Made by a program: the position numbers and the translations under genes
The notes under the pieces: model-generated
The model's database searches: none
The model's input: only the letters and a program-made list of their open reading frames with translations
What the model was told of the DNA's origin: nothing
Part shown: positions 35,428 through 44,435 of the stretch, piece after piece
How the letters are laid out: the number at the start of each line of letters is the position of its first letter
Numbering within the stretch: the first letter of the stretch is position 1
DNA from: an uncultured Oscillospiraceae bacterium
Lineage (GTDB): Bacteria; Bacillota; Clostridia; Oscillospirales; Oscillospiraceae
Assembly (NCBI GenBank): GCA_949841465.1
Contig: CATKZW010000003.1
Coordinates: 1 to 64,000, forward strand
Direction: 5' to 3'
DNA: 64,000 bases

Positions 35428-35514
35428 GAAACAGCCTCCTTAAGCGTTAATTATGCCGCGCACCGCCGGGCAGACAGCTGCCGCCGGGATACGCAGCACA
35501 ATTAATTTTGAAGT

Positions 35515-35556
35515 CTAAAAGTTTCTTTTTTTGATTCTCTTTTCAAAGAAAAAGGA
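35515..35556 (-). repeat. Dispersed palindromic repeat, copy 1
   Basis: CTAAAAGTTTC followed by a T-run, then TTTTC-AAAGAAAAAGGAAGTC. The same pattern occurs twice, inverted to each other, at 41379-41423 and 41559-41612. It lies directly after the efp stop codon and may double as its terminator. Confidence 0.65.
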
Positions 35557-35558
35557 AG

Positions 35559-36128
35559 TCAGCCCTTGCAGCGCTCCAGATACTCGCCGGTGCGGGTGTC
35601 GATGCGGATGCGGTCGCCGGGGTTGATGAACAGGGGTACCTTGATCTCCGCGCCGGTCTCCAGGATGGCGGGCTTGGTGACGTTGGTGGCAGTGTCGCCC
35701 TTAACGCCGGGGTCGGACTCGGTGACCTCCAGCTCCACAAAGTTGGGGGGCTCCACGCCGAACACGCTGCCCTTGTAGGACATAATCTTGCAGGTCATAT
35801 TCTCCTTGACGAACTTGAAGTTGTCCCCCAGCACGTCCTTGTTGATGGGGGTCATGTCGTAGGTCTCCATATCCATGAAGTAGTACAGGTCGCCGTCATT
35901 GTAGCTGTACTCCATGTCCTTGCGGTCCACAAAGGCCTGCTCAAACTTAGCAGTGGGGTTGAAGGAGGTCTCGGTGACGGCGCCGGTGATGACGTTCTTC
36001 ATCTTGGTGCGCACGAAAGCCGCGCCCTTGCCGGGCTTGACGTGCTGGAACTCCACGACCTGCATCACTTTGCCTTCCATCTCGAAGGTCACGCCGTTGC
36101 GGAAATCGCCTGCTGTAATCATTGCCAT
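35559..36128 (-). CDS. efp: Translation elongation factor P
   Basis: The 189-residue three-domain EF-P helps ribosomes through polyproline. The N-terminal KOW-like domain has the tip loop [12 protein letters not shown], with the modifiable basic residue in PGKG. The OB domains show [24 protein letters not shown] and [26 protein letters not shown] lies eight bases before the ATG at 36128. It has its own consensus promoter. Base and codon use match its neighbours. Confidence 0.96.
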   Translation of the reverse strand: MAMITAGDFRNGVTFEMEGKVMQVVEFQHVKPGKGAAFVRTKMKNVITGAVTETSFNPTAKFEQAFVDRKDMEYSYNDGDLYYFMDMETYDMTPINKDVLGDNFKFVKENMTCKIMSYKGSVFGVEPPNFVELEVTESDPGVKGDTATNVTKPAILETGAEIKVPLFINPGDRIRIDTRTGEYLERCKG

Positions 36129-36183
36129 TGGTATCGTCCTCCAATATCGAAAATTATTAAAACGTTGACGGATAAATCACTGT

Positions 36184-36212
36184 ATTATACCCCATATGTC
36201 GAAAGATTGCAA
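36184..36212 (-). promoter_or_regulatory. efp promoter
   Basis: Read leftward: TTGCAA, 17 bases, TATAAT, about 55 bases before the efp ATG. Confidence 0.88.
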
Positions 36213-36336
36213 GGGGTTTCCGCGATTCTCTGGGCATTCTCCGGGCGATTCTCCAGCATTCGGCTCAAACGCAGGCAGCGGGAGTCGGCGTACGCAGGCG
36301 GACGGCGGGGGAGAGGCGGTCCGGCAGAACAAATCG

Positions 36337-36366
36337 GGCAGGGCAGGCCGGAGGGCCCGCCCTGCC
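36337..36366. terminator. Hairpin after Sel1-repeat gene
   Basis: An 8-bp perfect stem GGCAGGGC with its complement and a G+C-rich loop, between the Sel1-repeat gene and efp. Confidence 0.6.
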
Positions 36367-36401
36367 TTTCTATGTACCTGGATGAAAGAGGAGTTTCCCG
36401 C

Positions 36402-39400
36402 TCACTTTTTGCCGAAGGGCCACCAGGGGCGCTTTTTTGACGCCGTCGGCTTTTTGACCGGGGCGGACGGTTTTTTTGTCCCAAGCCGGGAATCCGTCCC
36501 TGCCGAAGTCAGCGCGTCCAGGGCCTCCCTGGCCTTTTGATACCCCTTGTCGGCGGCCTTCCGGTAGAGCTCCCGGGCTTTTGTCAAGTCCCGTTCCACG
36601 CCGGCGGCCCGCTCACAGCACCGGCCCAGCAGGTACATCCCCCGGGCGCTGTCCTGATCGGCGGCGCGACGGTACAGCTCTGCCGCCCTGACCTCATCGC
36701 GTTCTACGCCCCGGCCTCCAGCGTAACACTCGCCCAGGGAACAGGTGCCGTCGGAATAGCCCCCCTTGTGGGCTTTGGCGTACAGCTCCACCGCCTTCTG
36801 GATATCTTTTTTTACCCCGTAGCCGTTCTCATAGCACTCGCCCAGCAGGAATTCCGCCCGGTGGTAGCCCTGCTCGGCGGATTTCTGGAACCACTCCGCG
36901 GCCGCGGTGTTGTCCTCCTCTACGGCAATGCCGTGGTAGTAGAAGAAGCCCAGGTTGCACATGGCCCGAGCGTTGCCCTTCTCCGCGGCGATGCGGTAGA
37001 GCTCCGCGGCGGTCTGCTTATCCTGCTCCACCCCCTGGCCCAGCTCGTAGCACAGCCCCAGGGAACAGGTGCCGGAGGCGTAGCCTCCCTGGTGGGCGAT
37101 GGCGTACAGCCGGGCGGCCTCGTTCAGGTCCTTTTCCACGCCGTAGGCGTACTCATGGCACTCGCCCAGCAGGAAGTGGGCCCGGGCGCTGCCCTGGGCC
37201 GCCGCCTTACGGAACCACTTCACCGCCTCTTCGTCGTCCATCTTCACGCCGATGCCCTGGTAGCAGCAGTAGCCGTAATTGCACTGGGCCCAGGCGCTGC
37301 CCCGCTGGGCGGCCTCCAAATAGAGCTGGGCGGCCCTGGCCTTGTCCACCGCCACGCCCTTGCCGTACTCGTAGCAGGTGCCCAAGGCGCAGGTGGCGGC
37401 GGGGAAGTGCTGCTCATGGGCCTTCTGGTAGAGCTCCACGGCCTTGTTGATGTCGGCCTCCATGCCGCAGCCGTTTTCATAGCACTCCCCCAGCAGCTGC
37501 TGAGCCCTGGGCTGGCCGGCCTGGGCGGCCTTGGAGAACCATTTCACCGCCTCGCTGTCGTCCACCTGGGCGCCGATGCCCTGGTAATAGCAGAAGCCCA
37601 AATTGCACTGGGCCTGGATGTAGCCCATCTCCGCCGCCTGACGGTACAGCTCCACCGCCTTGGGCTGGTCCTGATCTACGCCGGTGCCCAGCTCGTAGCA
37701 CAGCCCCAGAGAGCAGGTGGCGGCGGGGTAGCCGCTCTCGTGGGACTTGCGGTAGAGCTCCACCGCCTTGACCTCGTCCTTTTCCACCCCGTAGCCGTTG
37801 TCGTAGCATTCGCCCAGCAGCTGCTGGGCCCGGGGATAGTCCTGCTCCGCGGCCAGTTCAAACCAGTGGACGGCCTGTTTATCGTCCTGCTCCACGCTGA
37901 TGCCCTGGTAGTAGAAGTAGCCCAGGTTGCACATAGCACGGGGCTCTCCCGCCTCGGCGGACTTGCGGTAGAGCTCCGCCGCCTTTGCCTTGTCCATCTC
38001 CACCCCCCGGCCCAGCTCGTAGCACAGGCCCAGAGCGCAGGTTCCGGCAGGATGGCCCTTTTCGTCGGCGTCGGCGTACAGCTTGACCGCCCGCCCAAAA
38101 TCCTGCTCCACGCCGTACCCCGCCTCATAGCACTGGCCCAGCAGGAACAGCGCCCTGCCGTGGCCCTGCTGGGCGGCCAGTTCAAACCAGTGGACGGCCT
38201 GTTGGTTGTCCTCCTCCACCAGGATGCCCCGGTAGTAGAAGTAGCCCAGGTTGCACTGGGCACGGGCGTCCCCGGCCTCGGCGGCCTGCTGGTAGAGCTC
38301 CATGGCCTTTGCCTTGTCCTCCGGCACCCCCCGGCCCAGCTCGTAGCACAGGCCCAGAGAGCAGGTGCCGGGGGGATAATTCCCGTCGCTGGCGGCTTGG
38401 TACAGCTTGGCCGCCTTCTCCGGGTCCGGGTCCACCCCGTAGCCGAAGTCGTAACAGTCCCCCAGCAGGCCCAGGGCACGGGGGTAGCCCGCCTCTGCGG
38501 CCAGCTCAAACCAGTGGACGGCCTGTTTGTCGTCTATCTCCACGCCGATACCCCGGTAGTAGCAGAAGCCCAGGTTGCACTGGGCGGGGACGTAGCCCTG
38601 CTCGGCGGCCTGCCGGTAGAGCTCCACCGCCCGGGGCAGGTCCTTCTCCACTCCCTGGCCCAGCTCGAAGCACAGGGCATAGGCGCAGGTGGCGGGGGGA
38701 TACTCGTCCTCGTGGGCCTGTCGGTACAGGTCTGCCGACCGCGCCAGGTCCTGTTCCACCCCCTGACCCAGTTCGTAGCACTGGGCCAGCAGGAACTGGC
38801 CCTTGGCGTAGCCCTGCTCCGCGCACCGGCGGTACAGCTCCGCCGCCCGCTGATCGTCCTTTTCCACGCCGATGCCCTGGCTGTAGCACACCCCCAAGGC
38901 GCAGGTGCCCGCGTCGTAGTCCTGATCGTGAGCGGCGCGGTAGAGCTCCACTGCCCGGTCCACGTCCTTGTCCACGCCCAGGCCGGCCTCATAGCACTCC
39001 CCCAGCAGCATCTGGGCCCGGGGGTACTCCTGCTGGGCCGCCCTGGCAAACCAGCTCACCGCCTCGTGGAAGTCCTGCTCCATGCCGATGCCCCGATAGT
39101 AGAAGAAGCCCAGGTTGCACTGGGCGGGGGCGTGCTCCTGCTCCCCGGCCTCCCGGTAGAGCTCGGCGGCCCGCTCCTTGTCCATCTCCACCCCGGTGCC
39201 CAGCTCATAGCACAGCCCCAGCTCACACTGGGCGGGGGGATAGCCCTGGTCCGCCGCCTGGGTGAGCAGCTGTACGCCCTTCTCCGGGTTTTTCTGGGTC
39301 CCGATGCCCCGCAGCCAGCACAGCCCCAGGCCGTACTGGGCGGCGATGTAGTCGCCCTCCGCGGACCGGGTGAACCACTGAAAGGCCAGGGCCTCGTCCC

Positions 39401-39611
39401 GCTGGGCGCCGCCGGTGCCGTTGCAGTAGCTCATGGCAACCCGGTACTGGGCGTCCAGATCGCCCTCTTCGGCGGCCTCCAGCAGCTCCCGGAAGCCCTG
39501 CTCCTTTTTGGCGGACACGTCCGCCATGCTCTGGATCAGGGTGGGGTCGATATACACCATAAAGCCGTCCTGCCCCTCAGGCATCAGGCCGTCGTTTTTC
39601 TCATCTGCCAT
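36402..39611 (-). CDS. Giant Sel1-repeat protein
   Basis: The 1069 residues are almost entirely Sel1-type alpha repeats of 36 residues, about 27 in number, for example CNLGFCYYRGIGVEIDD and LCYELGTGVEMDKERAAELY. Such solenoids bind partner proteins. The repeats come in three alternating kinds. One has LCYELG.GV and ELYR. One has CNLG.YYRGI and AVHWFELAA. One has LLGECYE.GYGV. Together they form a higher-order unit of 108 residues (324 bp). There is no signal peptide or membrane segment; a basic tail with KKPSAPVKKPTASKKRPWWP ends the protein. The ATG at 39611 follows AAGGAAGGGAG. Function is unknown. Confidence 0.92.
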   Translation of the reverse strand: MADEKNDGLMPEGQDGFMVYIDPTLIQSMADVSAKKEQGFRELLEAAEEGDLDAQYRVAMSYCNGTGGAQRDEALAFQWFTRSAEGDYIAAQYGLGLCWLRGIGTQKNPEKGVQLLTQAADQGYPPAQCELGLCYELGTGVEMDKERAAELYREAGEQEHAPAQCNLGFFYYRGIGMEQDFHEAVSWFARAAQQEYPRAQMLLGECYEAGLGVDKDVDRAVELYRAAHDQDYDAGTCALGVCYSQGIGVEKDDQRAAELYRRCAEQGYAKGQFLLAQCYELGQGVEQDLARSADLYRQAHEDEYPPATCAYALCFELGQGVEKDLPRAVELYRQAAEQGYVPAQCNLGFCYYRGIGVEIDDKQAVHWFELAAEAGYPRALGLLGDCYDFGYGVDPDPEKAAKLYQAASDGNYPPGTCSLGLCYELGRGVPEDKAKAMELYQQAAEAGDARAQCNLGYFYYRGILVEEDNQQAVHWFELAAQQGHGRALFLLGQCYEAGYGVEQDFGRAVKLYADADEKGHPAGTCALGLCYELGRGVEMDKAKAAELYRKSAEAGEPRAMCNLGYFYYQGISVEQDDKQAVHWFELAAEQDYPRAQQLLGECYDNGYGVEKDEVKAVELYRKSHESGYPAATCSLGLCYELGTGVDQDQPKAVELYRQAAEMGYIQAQCNLGFCYYQGIGAQVDDSEAVKWFSKAAQAGQPRAQQLLGECYENGCGMEADINKAVELYQKAHEQHFPAATCALGTCYEYGKGVAVDKARAAQLYLEAAQRGSAWAQCNYGYCCYQGIGVKMDDEEAVKWFRKAAAQGSARAHFLLGECHEYAYGVEKDLNEAARLYAIAHQGGYASGTCSLGLCYELGQGVEQDKQTAAELYRIAAEKGNARAMCNLGFFYYHGIAVEEDNTAAAEWFQKSAEQGYHRAEFLLGECYENGYGVKKDIQKAVELYAKAHKGGYSDGTCSLGECYAGGRGVERDEVRAAELYRRAADQDSARGMYLLGRCCERAAGVERDLTKARELYRKAADKGYQKAREALDALTSAGTDSRLGTKKPSAPVKKPTASKKRPWWPFGKK

Positions 39612-39760
39612 ATGTAATCCGCTCCCTTCCTTGCTCTTTAGCGCGGCGATCGCTGGTATTGTACCATATCCAAAGAAAAAAATCCACAGCTGTTATAAGA
39701 AGAATGGGAATATCCAAAGTTGCTTGCGCGGGCCGGGGCCTGTGTGGAATCATGTGGGCG

Positions 39761-39790
39761 GCGGCCTGTTTTCCATGAAAATGGGGCCGC
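39761..39790. terminator. Hairpin after FadR-type gene
   Basis: GCGGCC pairs with GGCCGC around an inner TTTTC/GAAAA stem; a T-run lies on the plus side. It sits just beyond the 3' end of the leftward regulator gene. Confidence 0.45.
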
Positions 39791-39799
39791 TTTTTCCCA

Positions 39800-40510
39800 T
39801 CAGGGGTGCTCGTAGATCTGCTGGCTGCCGCTGATGGCCTGCTCCAAATAGGTGTCGATCCAGCGGGAGGCGCCCTCCGCGTCCCGTGCGCACAGCAGGG
39901 AGTAGAGGGTCTGGGTGTTGCTCACCAGGGCGGGGATGCCGTACAGGTTGCAGAACCGCACCCACAGCGCGATGACGGGGGGCTTGAAGGAGTAGTAGAT
40001 CAGCGGTACGATGCTGTTCCCGCCCACCAGCGCCAGCTCATGCTGAAAGCCGAAGGCCGCCTCCGCCGCCTGCTCAGGGGTGGGCGCGGCGGCAATCTGG
40101 GCCAGAGCTTCGCCCAGCCGCTCCAGCGCCTCGTCGGAGGCGCACAGGATGGCCCGCTCCGCCGCCAGGTGCTCCAGCGCCCGGCGCACCTCCAGGATGG
40201 AGCGGATCTCCTCCCGGCCCAGCACGCCGCCCTTGTACTGCATGATGGCGATCAGGGTGCTCAGATTGCCCCGCCGCCGGTAGTCGGCCACGCAGGTGCC
40301 CTGCCGGGGCCGTACCTCCAAAAAGCCCTGGTCGGACAGTTCCGCCAGACCGCTGTTCACCACTGTGCGGCTGACGCGCATCTGTTCGGCCAGCGTCCGT
40401 TCCGGCGGGAGCTGGGCCCCCACGGGCAGCGCCCCGGACAGGATCATGCCCTGGAGCTGCTGGACGAACAGATTCTTCAGGCTGGGGGAGGAGAGCTTGG
40501 TGAATTCCAT
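39800..40510 (-). CDS. FadR-subfamily GntR transcriptional regulator (1)
   Basis: The 236-residue repressor has the winged HTH of GntR proteins (LPVGAQLPPERTLAEQMRVS followed by RTVVNSGLAEL). The all-helical FadR-type ligand domain has EVRRALEHLAAERA and an FQHELALVGGN-like segment. FadR relatives bind carboxylates and recognise TGGT-N3-ACCA palindromes. Exactly such a site lies beside the divergent hypB promoter 165 bases away and again upstream of larA. AAGGAG precedes the ATG at 40510. The in-frame codons upstream are noncoding. It is the best candidate controller of both operons (inference). Confidence 0.9.
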   Translation of the reverse strand: MEFTKLSSPSLKNLFVQQLQGMILSGALPVGAQLPPERTLAEQMRVSRTVVNSGLAELSDQGFLEVRPRQGTCVADYRRRGNLSTLIAIMQYKGGVLGREEIRSILEVRRALEHLAAERAILCASDEALERLGEALAQIAAAPTPEQAAEAAFGFQHELALVGGNSIVPLIYYSFKPPVIALWVRFCNLYGIPALVSNTQTLYSLLCARDAEGASRWIDTYLEQAISGSQQIYEHP

Positions 40511-40556
40511 GCCGTCATCTCCTTCTGGTTCTGGCCATACCACATTCACGCAAAAT

Positions 40557-40585
40557 AGTTTATCATATAAATCCCACAAAAACAA
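40557..40585 (-). promoter_or_regulatory. Promoter of FadR-type gene 1
   Basis: Read leftward: TTGTTT, 17 bases, TAAACT, about 47 bases before the ATG. The region below it contains a loose TGGT...ACCA pair that might allow autoregulation. Confidence 0.65.
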
Positions 40586-40635
40586 GGGGTGATAACTGTG
40601 AATATTGCAGAAAATTAGGAAAGATATCCGAAAAG

Positions 40636-40665
40636 TTGACAGGAAAGAGGCGAAAATGCTAAAAT
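40636..40665 (+). promoter_or_regulatory. Promoter of hypB operon
   Basis: TTGACA, 18 bases, TAAAAT. Transcription would begin near 40672, directly before the palindrome at 40676-40690. Confidence 0.8.
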
Positions 40666-40675
40666 AATAACAATA

Positions 40676-40690
40676 TCTGGTTCGACCAGA
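40676..40690. promoter_or_regulatory. FadR-type operator upstream of hypB
   Basis: TCTGGT-TCG-ACCAGA, a perfect 6+3+6 palindrome overlapping the expected transcription start. Its core TGGTTCGACCA recurs at 57110-57120 before larA. This position suits repression. Confidence 0.8.
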
Positions 40691-40708
40691 GAGAGGAGAG
40701 GATGCGAG

Positions 40709-41377
40709 ATGGATCAGGTCCGCATTATTGAGGTGAAGCAGAGCGTGTTTGCCGACAATGACAAGCGGGCGGCGGAGCTGCGCCGTGAGCTGAAGGAGCG
40801 GGGAATTTTTCTGCTTAACCTCATGAGCGCCCCGGGGTCCGGCAAGACTACCACCCTGAAGCGCACGGTGGAGCTGTTGAAGGACGAGATAAAGATCGGG
40901 GTAATGGAGGCGGATATTGATTCCGATGTGGACGCCAGGGCCATGGCGGCGGCGGGGGTGAAGTCCATCCAGCTCCACACCGGCGGCATGTGCCATCTGG
41001 ACGCGGACATGACCCGGCAGGGGCTGGACGAGCTCATTGACGGAGACGTGGAGCTGGCCATTCTGGAGAACGTGGGCAATCTGGTGTGCCCGGCGGAGTT
41101 TGACACGGGTGCGGTGAAGAACGCCGCTATCCTGTCCGTGCCGGAGGGGGACGACAAGCCGCTGAAATACCCGCTGATGTTCCAGGTCTGCGATGTGGTG
41201 CTTGTCAATAAGATAGACGTGGCCCCCTATTTTGATTTTGATCTGGAGAAGTGCAAAGAGTACGTCAGAATGCGCAACCCCGCCGCCAGGGTGATCCCAA
41301 TCTGCGCCAAGACCGGCGAGGGCGTGGACCAGTGGGCGGATTGGCTGCGGGAGCAGGTGCGGGAGTGGAGGAGCTAG
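40709..41377 (+). CDS. hypB: HypB-type nickel-insertion GTPase
   Basis: A 222-residue SIMIBI-class GTPase that helps load nickel into metalloenzymes. The P-loop is SAPGSGKTT (residues 40-48). Also present are EADIDSDVDA, LHTGGMCHLDADM (metal-binding Cys and His) and the guanine-specificity motif LVNKIDV. The histidine-rich N-terminus of some HypB proteins is absent. No hydrogenase gene lies in the window, so another nickel enzyme, perhaps LarA, may be the client (inference). The ATG follows GAGGAGAGG. It is the first gene of the operon with an oxidoreductase, hypA and a DUF5692 gene. Confidence 0.92.
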   Translation: MDQVRIIEVKQSVFADNDKRAAELRRELKERGIFLLNLMSAPGSGKTTTLKRTVELLKDEIKIGVMEADIDSDVDARAMAAAGVKSIQLHTGGMCHLDADMTRQGLDELIDGDVELAILENVGNLVCPAEFDTGAVKNAAILSVPEGDDKPLKYPLMFQVCDVVLVNKIDVAPYFDFDLEKCKEYVRMRNPAARVIPICAKTGEGVDQWADWLREQVREWRS

Positions 41378-41378
41378 T

Positions 41379-41612
41379 GTTCCTTTTTCTTGAAAGAAAA
41401 AGGAACCGAAAAAGAACTTTTAGACCGTTACGCAGGTGTGTATAGTCGAAAAGGATACGCTCGACCACGAAAATGTGATGTAATTTTTCTATATTATCTT
41501 TTTTGCCCTCTTTCGTGGCCGACGCAGCATGTTGACCTGCTGGCACAATGGAAACGAACTAAAAGTTTCTTTTTTGGCTGCCTTTTTTTCTTTACAAAGA
41601 AAAAAGGCAGGT
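41379..41612. repeat. Repeat-bounded insertion (MITE-like), copies 2 and 3
   Basis: A 234-bp segment is bounded by inverted copies of one sequence. The right arm reads CTAAAAGTTTC, a T-run, then CCTTTTTTTC-TTTACAAAG and A-run GGCAGG. The left arm is its inverse with small changes. Each arm is itself a hairpin. The A+T-rich middle holds no gene. It separates hypB from the oxidoreductase gene and resembles a short non-autonomous element. Confidence 0.6.
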
Positions 41613-41642
41613 CCTAGATGCGATATGAGGAGGAGACAAGAC

Positions 41643-44432
41643 ATGGGTAAAACCAATTTCCCCTTGGACGAGAGCAAGCTGCCCTTTGACATACCCAAGA
41701 CGGACCAACCCCGGGAAAAAATTCTCAAGCTGGGCCGGATGATTACCGACCGGGTGCCCGCCAAGCTCCACGGCGTCACCGCTGAAGACCCGGAGTACTG
41801 GGGCCTGGCGGGGGTGGTCACCGACGAGATGGCCGACGTGGCCATGAAGATGAAGGTGCGCAAGCCCAAGACCTTCGAGCAGATCCAGAAGCTCACCGGC
41901 ATGGAGCCGGGAAAGCTGCAAAAGCTGCTGGACGAGATGAGCCTGATCGGCCTCATCGAATACCACTGGGAGAACCTGGACGGCAAGAACCCCAACCATG
42001 AGAAGCGGTATGTCCTGCCCATGTTTGTGCCGGGCAGCGCGGAGTTCTTTAATATGCGCCATTCCCAGATCGACAGCAACCCGGAGGTCACCGCTTTCTT
42101 TGAGCGCATGACCTTCCTGCCGCTGGAGAAGATCACCCCCATGGTGCCTCCCGGAGGGGCGGGCATCGGGATGCACGTCATTCCAGTGGAGAAGGCCATT
42201 GAGATGGAAAACAAGTCTATCGCCATTGAGCATATCTCCCACTGGCTGAAAAAGTACGGCAAGTTTGCCGCCTCCCCCTGTTCCTGCCGCATGAGCCGGG
42301 CCAGGCTGGGAGAGGGGTGCGGCGACGACCCCGAGGGCTGGTGCGTGGCCGTGGGCGACATGGCCGACTACGTGGTGGAGACCGACAAGGGTGGGCGCTA
42401 CATCACCTATGAGGAGGCGCTGGACATCTTCAAGAAGGCGGAGGATAACGGCTTTGTCCACCAGATCACCAATATCGACGGTGAGGAGAAGATTTTCGCC
42501 ATCTGCAACTGCAACGTGAATGTGTGCAACGCCCTGCGGACCTCTCAGCTGTTCAACACCCCCAATATGAGCCGCTCCGCCTATGTGGCCAAGGTGGAGG
42601 AGGACAAGTGCGTGGCCTGCGGCGGCTGCGTGGAGGTGTGCCCCGCCGGAGCGGCCAAGCTGGGCCAGAAGCTGTGCACCACCCACGGCCCGGTGCAGTA
42701 CCCCCGTCAGGAGCTGCCCGACGAGGTGAAGTGGGGCCCGGAGAAGTGGTCCATCGACTACCGGGACAAAAACCGCATCAATACCCACGAGACGGGCACC
42801 GCCCCCTGCAAGACCGCCTGTCCCGCCCACATCGCCGTCCAGGGCTACCTGAAGCTGGCGGCCCAGGGCAGGTACGCCGAGGCCCTGGAGCTTATCAAGA
42901 AGGAAAATCCCTTCCCCGCCGTGTGCGGCCGGGTGTGCAACCGCCGGTGCGAGGACGCCTGCACCCGGGGCACCATCGATCAGGCCGTAGCCATCGACGA
43001 GGTGAAGAAATTCATCGCGCAGCAGGATCTGAAGGCGGAGCACCGCTTTGTGCCGGAAAAGGTGATTCCCAAGCTGGAGGGCGAGTTCAGCCAGAAGATC
43101 GCCATCATCGGCGGTGGCCCGGCCGGCCTGTCCTGCGCGTTCTACCTGGCCCTCAAGGGCTATGAGCCCACCGTGTTTGAAAAGAACAAGGAGCTGGGCG
43201 GCATGCTCCGCTACGGTATCCCCTCCTTCAAGCTGGAGAAGGACGTCATCGACGCGGAGATCGACATCATCCGCGCCTTGGGCGTGGACTTCCGCTGCGG
43301 CGTGGAGGTGGGCAGGGACCTGACCCTGGACGACCTGCGGGCCCAGGGCTACGAGGCATTCTATATCGCCATCGGCTGCCAGCGGGGCCGCTTGCCCGGC
43401 ATTCCCGGCGAGTCCGCCCAGGGCGTATACTCCGCCGTGGAGTTCCTGCGCACGGCGCTGGCTGACGAGGGCTTGAAGGTCCCCGGCAGGACTGTTGTTG
43501 TCGGCGGCGGCAACGTGGCCATCGACGCGGCCCGTACGGCCCACCGCTGCGGGGCGGACAGCGTCCAGATGTTCTGCCTGGAGCCCCGTGACAGGATGCC
43601 CGCCTCTCTGGAGGAGATTGCCGAGGCGGAGGACGAGGACGTGACCATCCAGTGCGGCTGGGGCCCGAAAGAGGTGCTCACCGAAAATGGAAAGGCATCC
43701 GGTATCGTATTCATGAAGTGCACCAGCGTGTGGGACGATCAGGGCCGATTTGCCCCCCAGTACGACGAGCAGGACACCATCACCGTCCCCTGCGACCATG
43801 TGGTGCTGTCCATCGGCCAGAGCGTGGAGTGGGGCGAACTGCTGGAGGGCAGCCAGGTGGAGCTGGCCCGGGGCGGCTGGGCCAAGGCGGACGCCAAGAC
43901 ATACCAGACCGCTCAGCCCGACGTGTTTGTGGGCGGCGACGTGTACACCGGGCCGAAATTTGCCATCGACGCCATCGCGGCGGGCAAGGAGGCGGCCGTA
44001 TCCCTCCACCGCTTTGTCCAGCCCAACACCAGCATGACCATCGGCCGGGACCCCCGGTACTTTGTGGAGCTGGACAAGAACAGCATCAAGGTGGAGCAGT
44101 ACGACAACACCCAGCGCCAGATCCCCGGCATGGATGACAGCATCGATTGGAAGAAGTCTTTCCGGGACGCCAAGCGCACCTTCACTGAGGAGCAGGTCAA
44201 GGCGGAGACCGCACGCTGCCTGGGCTGCGGCGCGTCCATCGTGGACCCAAACAAGTGCATCGGCTGCGGCCTGTGCACTACCCGGTGTGAGTTCGACGCC
44301 ATCCACCTCCACCGGGACCGCCCGGAGTGCTCCACCATGATGAAATCGGAGGACAAGATGAAGGCCATCCTGCCCAACATGATTAAACGGGAGATCAAGA
44401 TCAAGCGGGCCGCCCGCAAGGCCAAAAAGTAA
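41643..44432 (+). CDS. Fe-S/FAD oxidoreductase (GltD-like) with winged-helix-like N-terminus
   Basis: A 929-residue multidomain redox protein. Residues 60-330 look like a winged-helix module (EQIQKLTGMEPGKLQKLLDE) with a cysteine set (SPCSCR, CNCNVNVC). A 4Fe-4S motif follows (CVACGGCVEVCP), then the DPD/GltD Fe-S domain (CKTACPAHIAVQGYLK, CGRVCNRRCEDACTRG). An FAD site (IIGGGPAGLSCAFYLA), an NAD(P) site (VVVGGGNVAIDAARTA) and a second ferredoxin motif (CIGCGLCTTRCEF) come last. It should shuttle electrons between NAD(P)H and ferredoxin-like centres; the substrate is unknown. GAGGAGGAG precedes the ATG at 41643. It is between hypB and hypA. Confidence 0.85.
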   Translation: MGKTNFPLDESKLPFDIPKTDQPREKILKLGRMITDRVPAKLHGVTAEDPEYWGLAGVVTDEMADVAMKMKVRKPKTFEQIQKLTGMEPGKLQKLLDEMSLIGLIEYHWENLDGKNPNHEKRYVLPMFVPGSAEFFNMRHSQIDSNPEVTAFFERMTFLPLEKITPMVPPGGAGIGMHVIPVEKAIEMENKSIAIEHISHWLKKYGKFAASPCSCRMSRARLGEGCGDDPEGWCVAVGDMADYVVETDKGGRYITYEEALDIFKKAEDNGFVHQITNIDGEEKIFAICNCNVNVCNALRTSQLFNTPNMSRSAYVAKVEEDKCVACGGCVEVCPAGAAKLGQKLCTTHGPVQYPRQELPDEVKWGPEKWSIDYRDKNRINTHETGTAPCKTACPAHIAVQGYLKLAAQGRYAEALELIKKENPFPAVCGRVCNRRCEDACTRGTIDQAVAIDEVKKFIAQQDLKAEHRFVPEKVIPKLEGEFSQKIAIIGGGPAGLSCAFYLALKGYEPTVFEKNKELGGMLRYGIPSFKLEKDVIDAEIDIIRALGVDFRCGVEVGRDLTLDDLRAQGYEAFYIAIGCQRGRLPGIPGESAQGVYSAVEFLRTALADEGLKVPGRTVVVGGGNVAIDAARTAHRCGADSVQMFCLEPRDRMPASLEEIAEAEDEDVTIQCGWGPKEVLTENGKASGIVFMKCTSVWDDQGRFAPQYDEQDTITVPCDHVVLSIGQSVEWGELLEGSQVELARGGWAKADAKTYQTAQPDVFVGGDVYTGPKFAIDAIAAGKEAAVSLHRFVQPNTSMTIGRDPRYFVELDKNSIKVEQYDNTQRQIPGMDDSIDWKKSFRDAKRTFTEEQVKAETARCLGCGASIVDPNKCIGCGLCTTRCEFDAIHLHRDRPECSTMMKSEDKMKAILPNMIKREIKIKRAARKAKK

Positions 44433-44435
44433 GCT

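Noticed and set aside
36700..39250. Regularly spaced direct repeats suggesting a CRISPR array
   Set aside because: The period is 108 or 324 bp within one protein-coding frame; they are Sel1 repeats. No cas genes are present.
36537..39617. A 1026-codon open frame antisense to the Sel1-repeat gene
   Set aside because: It mirrors the periodic G/C-rich third positions of the real gene, has no ribosome site, and its repeats are meaningless in translation.
40709..41377. hypB as evidence for a nearby hydrogenase
   Set aside because: No hydrogenase large or small subunit motif is found in the window, and only hypA and hypB of the hyp set are present.
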